A stretch of 35,609 nt of DNA. Origin: Phoronis australis (taxonomy: Eukaryota > Phoronida > Phoronidae). The notes beneath the pieces were generated by a model. That model did not search any database, was not told the DNA's origin, and worked only from the letters and a program-made list of their open reading frames with translations. A program made the position numbers and the translations under genes. Positions 33,103-35,609 of the stretch are shown here, one piece after another. The stretch covers positions 203,730 through 239,338 of the forward strand of contig NMRA01000631.1 in assembly GCA_002633005.1 (NCBI GenBank), given 5' to 3'. How positions within the stretch are numbered: position 1 is the stretch's first letter; each line of letters begins with the position of its first letter.

Positions 33103-33534
33103 AAACAATTTCCGATATACTAGTAGCAAGCTTCCGGTCCATTTACTGTGCCGATTCTTAGCTTTTTACGTAAAAAATTGTAGCCTCCATAAGCATTTGA
33201 ACCTTTAAATGGAAACAAAATGGCCGCCATAGCCGCCATCTTGGATCCGATTTTGACGAAAAACAATAGGCTTCCAGCACTTCCGGAAGTACGTGTTATG
33301 TGTAAATTTCGTGATGATCGGACGAAAATTGCGACCTGTATCGTGCGAACAAACAAACAAAAATTCACGTCATTTGCTCTTCCCATAAAAAATGCGACAA
33401 TAGAGCGATTGAAACCGTGTGAACATGCCCCACAGCCGCCATCTTGGAAGTAACTTCCGGTCCAATAATTTTTTATAAAAGCTTATTAATCTCAACAAAC
33501 ACCTGTCCAGTTTGAAAGTGATTGGTTTGCAATT

Positions 33535-33625
33535 GCGCCCTCTACAGGAGAAAACGTTTTTAGCCATATTTCGGGGTGCGCATGCGCCACGTCCAATATT
33601 ACCGCAATCTTTAACCGGAAGTCAA
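33535..33625. promoter_or_regulatory. Module e, copy 5: CTCF-, NRF1- and ETS-like motifs
   Basis: GCGCCCTCTACAGG (33535-33548), TGCGCATGCGC (33577-33587), then ACCGCAATCTTT where the YY1-like core is broken (CCAT to CAAT), and AACCGGAAGTC. Confidence 0.4.
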
Positions 33626-33728
33626 CGATTTTCTGCACAATTGTAGCACATGCGTTCTTGTATATTCGTACCGATTTTCAATCATGTAGGTTGAAAAATG
33701 TGGCCTCTACAAGCATTTGACTGTGAAA

Positions 33729-33770
33729 TCGGATACAAAATGGCCGCCACGTCCGCCATTTTGTATCCGA
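33729..33770. repeat. Hairpin in repeat module f, copy 2
   Basis: TCGGATACAAAATGG (33729-33743) and CCATTTTGTATCCGA (33756-33770) are perfect 15-bp inverted arms with a 12-nt loop, CCGCCACGTCCG. The corresponding position near 33210-33250 in another copy is a degenerate version. Confidence 0.9.
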
Positions 33771-33886
33771 TCATGACCAAAAACAATAGGCTTCCAGGAC
33801 TTACAGATCTACACGTTGTGTGCANTTTCGTGAAATTCGGACGAAAATTGCGACCTGTAGAGTGCGAACAAAAAAAAAAAAAAAAC

Positions 33887-35609
33887 TTGACGACAGAGCA
33901 ACATACAAGTAAAAAGAGCTGAATGAAAGAAAAGAGGAAATCAAAACCAAAAAATCCTGATTAAAGGAGAAAATTCCAAGCCCTGTTGAATGTGCTTGTG
34001 AACATACTACAAGTGGGATTTTTATATATTGATTAATAGAGATTTACACTAATGTGATACAAATACAATTACTCTGAGAGTGAATCACTAGATATGGGTA
34101 CAACACTGAGACAAAATTAATGTGAATTGAAAGATCTATTTACAATAGAATGAACAAATAAAACGAACAAATAAACAGGCAGAAACAGGCTATAAGTATG
34201 AGGCTGCTATGTAATTAACATTTAATTTCCCTTGTATATATGAAAGTGAATGCAATACCAATTCCAACAAAATTGAAATCTAAGTTAAGTTGATTGAAAC
34301 AATAAAGCATATGAATCACGTTGATTATTATGTAAGGGGAAATGGTGGTGAAATCGAAAGACGGAAATCATATTGTAACAGCCTGAGGGTAAAGAATAGC
34401 GACATATTTTGTGTGGTTCAATAATGGGATTTATAATGCCCATTCCATGCACTGAACTACGTAGGCAACTGGCAATTTGCAAAACACATACAGCCCAGCG
34501 TGGGTAACCTGCAAACCATGAAGAAAGTATTTGTATATTAAACAAGTTTCCTAGTTATCTTAAGTCCATATCTTGAACTGAGGGGCAAAAAATAAAATCT
34601 GTGATCGCTTTCATGAAGAAAACCTATCTGGTCACGTTTAGACATAAAAAATAATATGCAATCACTTACCATCTGCACATACCAGGCTATCAAAAACATC
34701 TACATTGAACAAGCAAAAAATCGGCAAACATACAGATTGGTCACATTTCTATCCACTGAGTCTATGCTTTACAATCCACTTACATTGAATGCCATTCGTG
34801 CCACAGTAAAAAATGGTTTTCATCAGACATCAATTTACTGACATCAAGTTTTTCAAGCTATGCACCCCACAATTTAATTAAAAACAACAAGTCAGAGTCC
34901 TGCACAAGTCTACAAGAAATGATGAGTGAAAACAAAAATGGAGGTGAGTCGAAAGAATTCCGAAAGTAACTAGTTAAGAACTTGAAAAGTCATAGTTTGT
35001 GAGAAGAAATTAAGAAGACAATGGATATATTTGTGGAGTGTCATTTATTTTCAATCTTCTACAAGTGTCATACTCCAGTGATTCAAAAATTCGTAATTTG
35101 TGTAGTCACAGATTGTCGTGATAAGACATTGTATGACAGAGCCCATCAAAGCCACACAAGTATATCTAGGTCAGTTCAGTTTTATCATCACCCTAACCCT
35201 GATGCATACACTCATTGGATTGGCATGCTTTAAATAACCAGGTCATCAAATATTCTAAGTAAATCAATTCAAATACTGGACATTGTTTGTACAATGTTAC
35301 CACCTGTAAAATGGGAACTTCCATTTTACTACCATTAAATTTTTGTGTTAGCTATTGTACGCAAGCACAATTATTTCACAAACAGATTGATTTTAAAAAT
35401 ACCCTATTTCTAAAATATCAACCATTTACTAGCGATTGTCCGAAACAATTTCTGAATGCTTTTAGTATTATATGATGTACACAATAGTAAATTCACCTGT
35501 GGAAGAGACGTTGGACTGCAAACGGTCTCTCAGTTGTCACAGGTAACTTCCATGTTTTTATTGGAAAAATATTTTTAACCCATGCATGCCTGGTTATGTG
35601 TGCTCATAC
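33887..35609. other. Stretch without recognisable gene or repeat
   Basis: After the A-rich tail of the last repeat copy, 1.7 kb of AT-rich sequence runs to the window end. No exon-like segment with both splice sites and family similarity was found, nor any tandem array. Confidence 0.5.

Larger units (their letters stand above)
27838..33886. repeat. Composite block of a modular dispersed repeat, several copies
   Basis: The same ordered modules recur: (a) GAGCGACACTTGGCGAAATT then a GATGACGA-rich tract (starts near 27844, 29273, 29459 and 32371); (b) CAACAAAGGAACAGCGTTATC to AAATAACTCGAAAACGGTAA (29660-29862, diverged at 31059-31506, and 32580-32780); (c) ACTTCAAAGAATCTACATGC (29909, 31549, 32819); (d) a segment with CCGCCATCTTG and AACTTCCGGT (31577, 32855, 33368); (e) GCGCCCTCTA to ACCGGAAGT; (f) ACCGATTTTCA to ATTGCGACCTGTAGAGTGCG, ending in an A-rich tail. 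A full unit would be about 1-1.5 kb; d-e-f also stands alone in tandem (33368-33886). The A-rich ends suggest retroposition, but no reverse transcriptase or Pol III box is evident. The reverse-strand open frames rich in KMAAMAAIL-like peptides follow from the CCGCCAT motifs. Confidence 0.75.
8469..35609 (+). other. Long presumed intron (at least 27 kb), rich in repeats
   Basis: The next IMD exon should encode a peptide like GxxREIGxALTRxCxRHRxxE. I searched by eye for ATT/ATA/ATC-GG-based matches and for Cys-x-Arg-His-Arg codons on the + strand and found none. The simplest reading is that it lies beyond the window. An alternative is that the gene is interrupted by scaffold misassembly, which the scattered single Ns at 28104, 30854, 31905 and 33825 make possible. 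The repeats are listed separately. Stretches such as 9731-10111, 13384-14061, 14224-15196, 16697-19105, 22667-23755, 25251-27837 and 33887-35609 show no gene I can support. Confidence 0.55.

Noticed and set aside
31408-33567. Similar minus-strand open frames in two repeat copies (about 60-75 codons)
   Set aside because: They are alike because the DNA copies are alike; they lack a recognisable domain, and the other copies have stops, so coding selection is not supported.

Overview
The window is eukaryotic DNA from an animal. It is AT-rich and has no bacterial-style operons. The only host coding signal I can support is short exons with canonical splice sites separated by kilobases of non-coding sequence. 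Two exons on the + strand (4989-5050 and 8107-8180) encode consecutive pieces of an IMD (I-BAR) domain of the MTSS1/MIM family. Their peptides read GSSPVWEDFMGKATKLHSAI and ATIFATSAFLEAFQK..., they join in frame, and their boundaries fall where I recall the vertebrate MTSS1 exons do. The species cannot be named from this. The residues and the repeat content suggest a marine invertebrate, such as a non-vertebrate deuterostome or a mollusc-like animal.

Layout: 1-4988 is the end of the upstream intron, with a 33-bp minisatellite and a 0.5-kb transposon-like element. Exon 4989-5050 follows, then a 3.06-kb intron holding a second, larger 33-bp minisatellite with an assembly scar. Exon 8107-8180 comes next, and 261 bp downstream is a candidate 27-nt symmetric microexon (8442-8468). 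The remaining 27 kb contains no further IMD exon that I could find, so it is most simply one very long intron, with the next MTSS1 exon beyond the window.

That long stretch is mainly mobile-element debris. It holds terminal-inverted-repeat elements (8697-9730, 12877-13383, 21433-22054, 23756-24665), a modular element with a repeated CTAGTGG motif (10201-11293), and two copies of a small hairpin element (11700-11780, 15197-15293). It also holds an internally deleted PIF/Harbinger-type transposon with a broken first transposase exon (19106-19656), several short minisatellites, and a 6-kb composite repeat block (27838-33886).

The most unusual observations are: (1) the candidate microexon inside the I-BAR domain; (2) a repeat family whose copies carry, in fixed order, CTCF-like, NRF1-like, YY1-like and ETS-like sequences; (3) a second, unrelated repeat carrying CTCF-like cores about every 150 bp; (4) a minisatellite that repeats a splice-acceptor-like sequence seven times just upstream of an exon; and (5) single N bases at joins between duplicated segments, which look like assembly artefacts. 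No tRNA, rRNA, CRISPR array or complete gene was seen.
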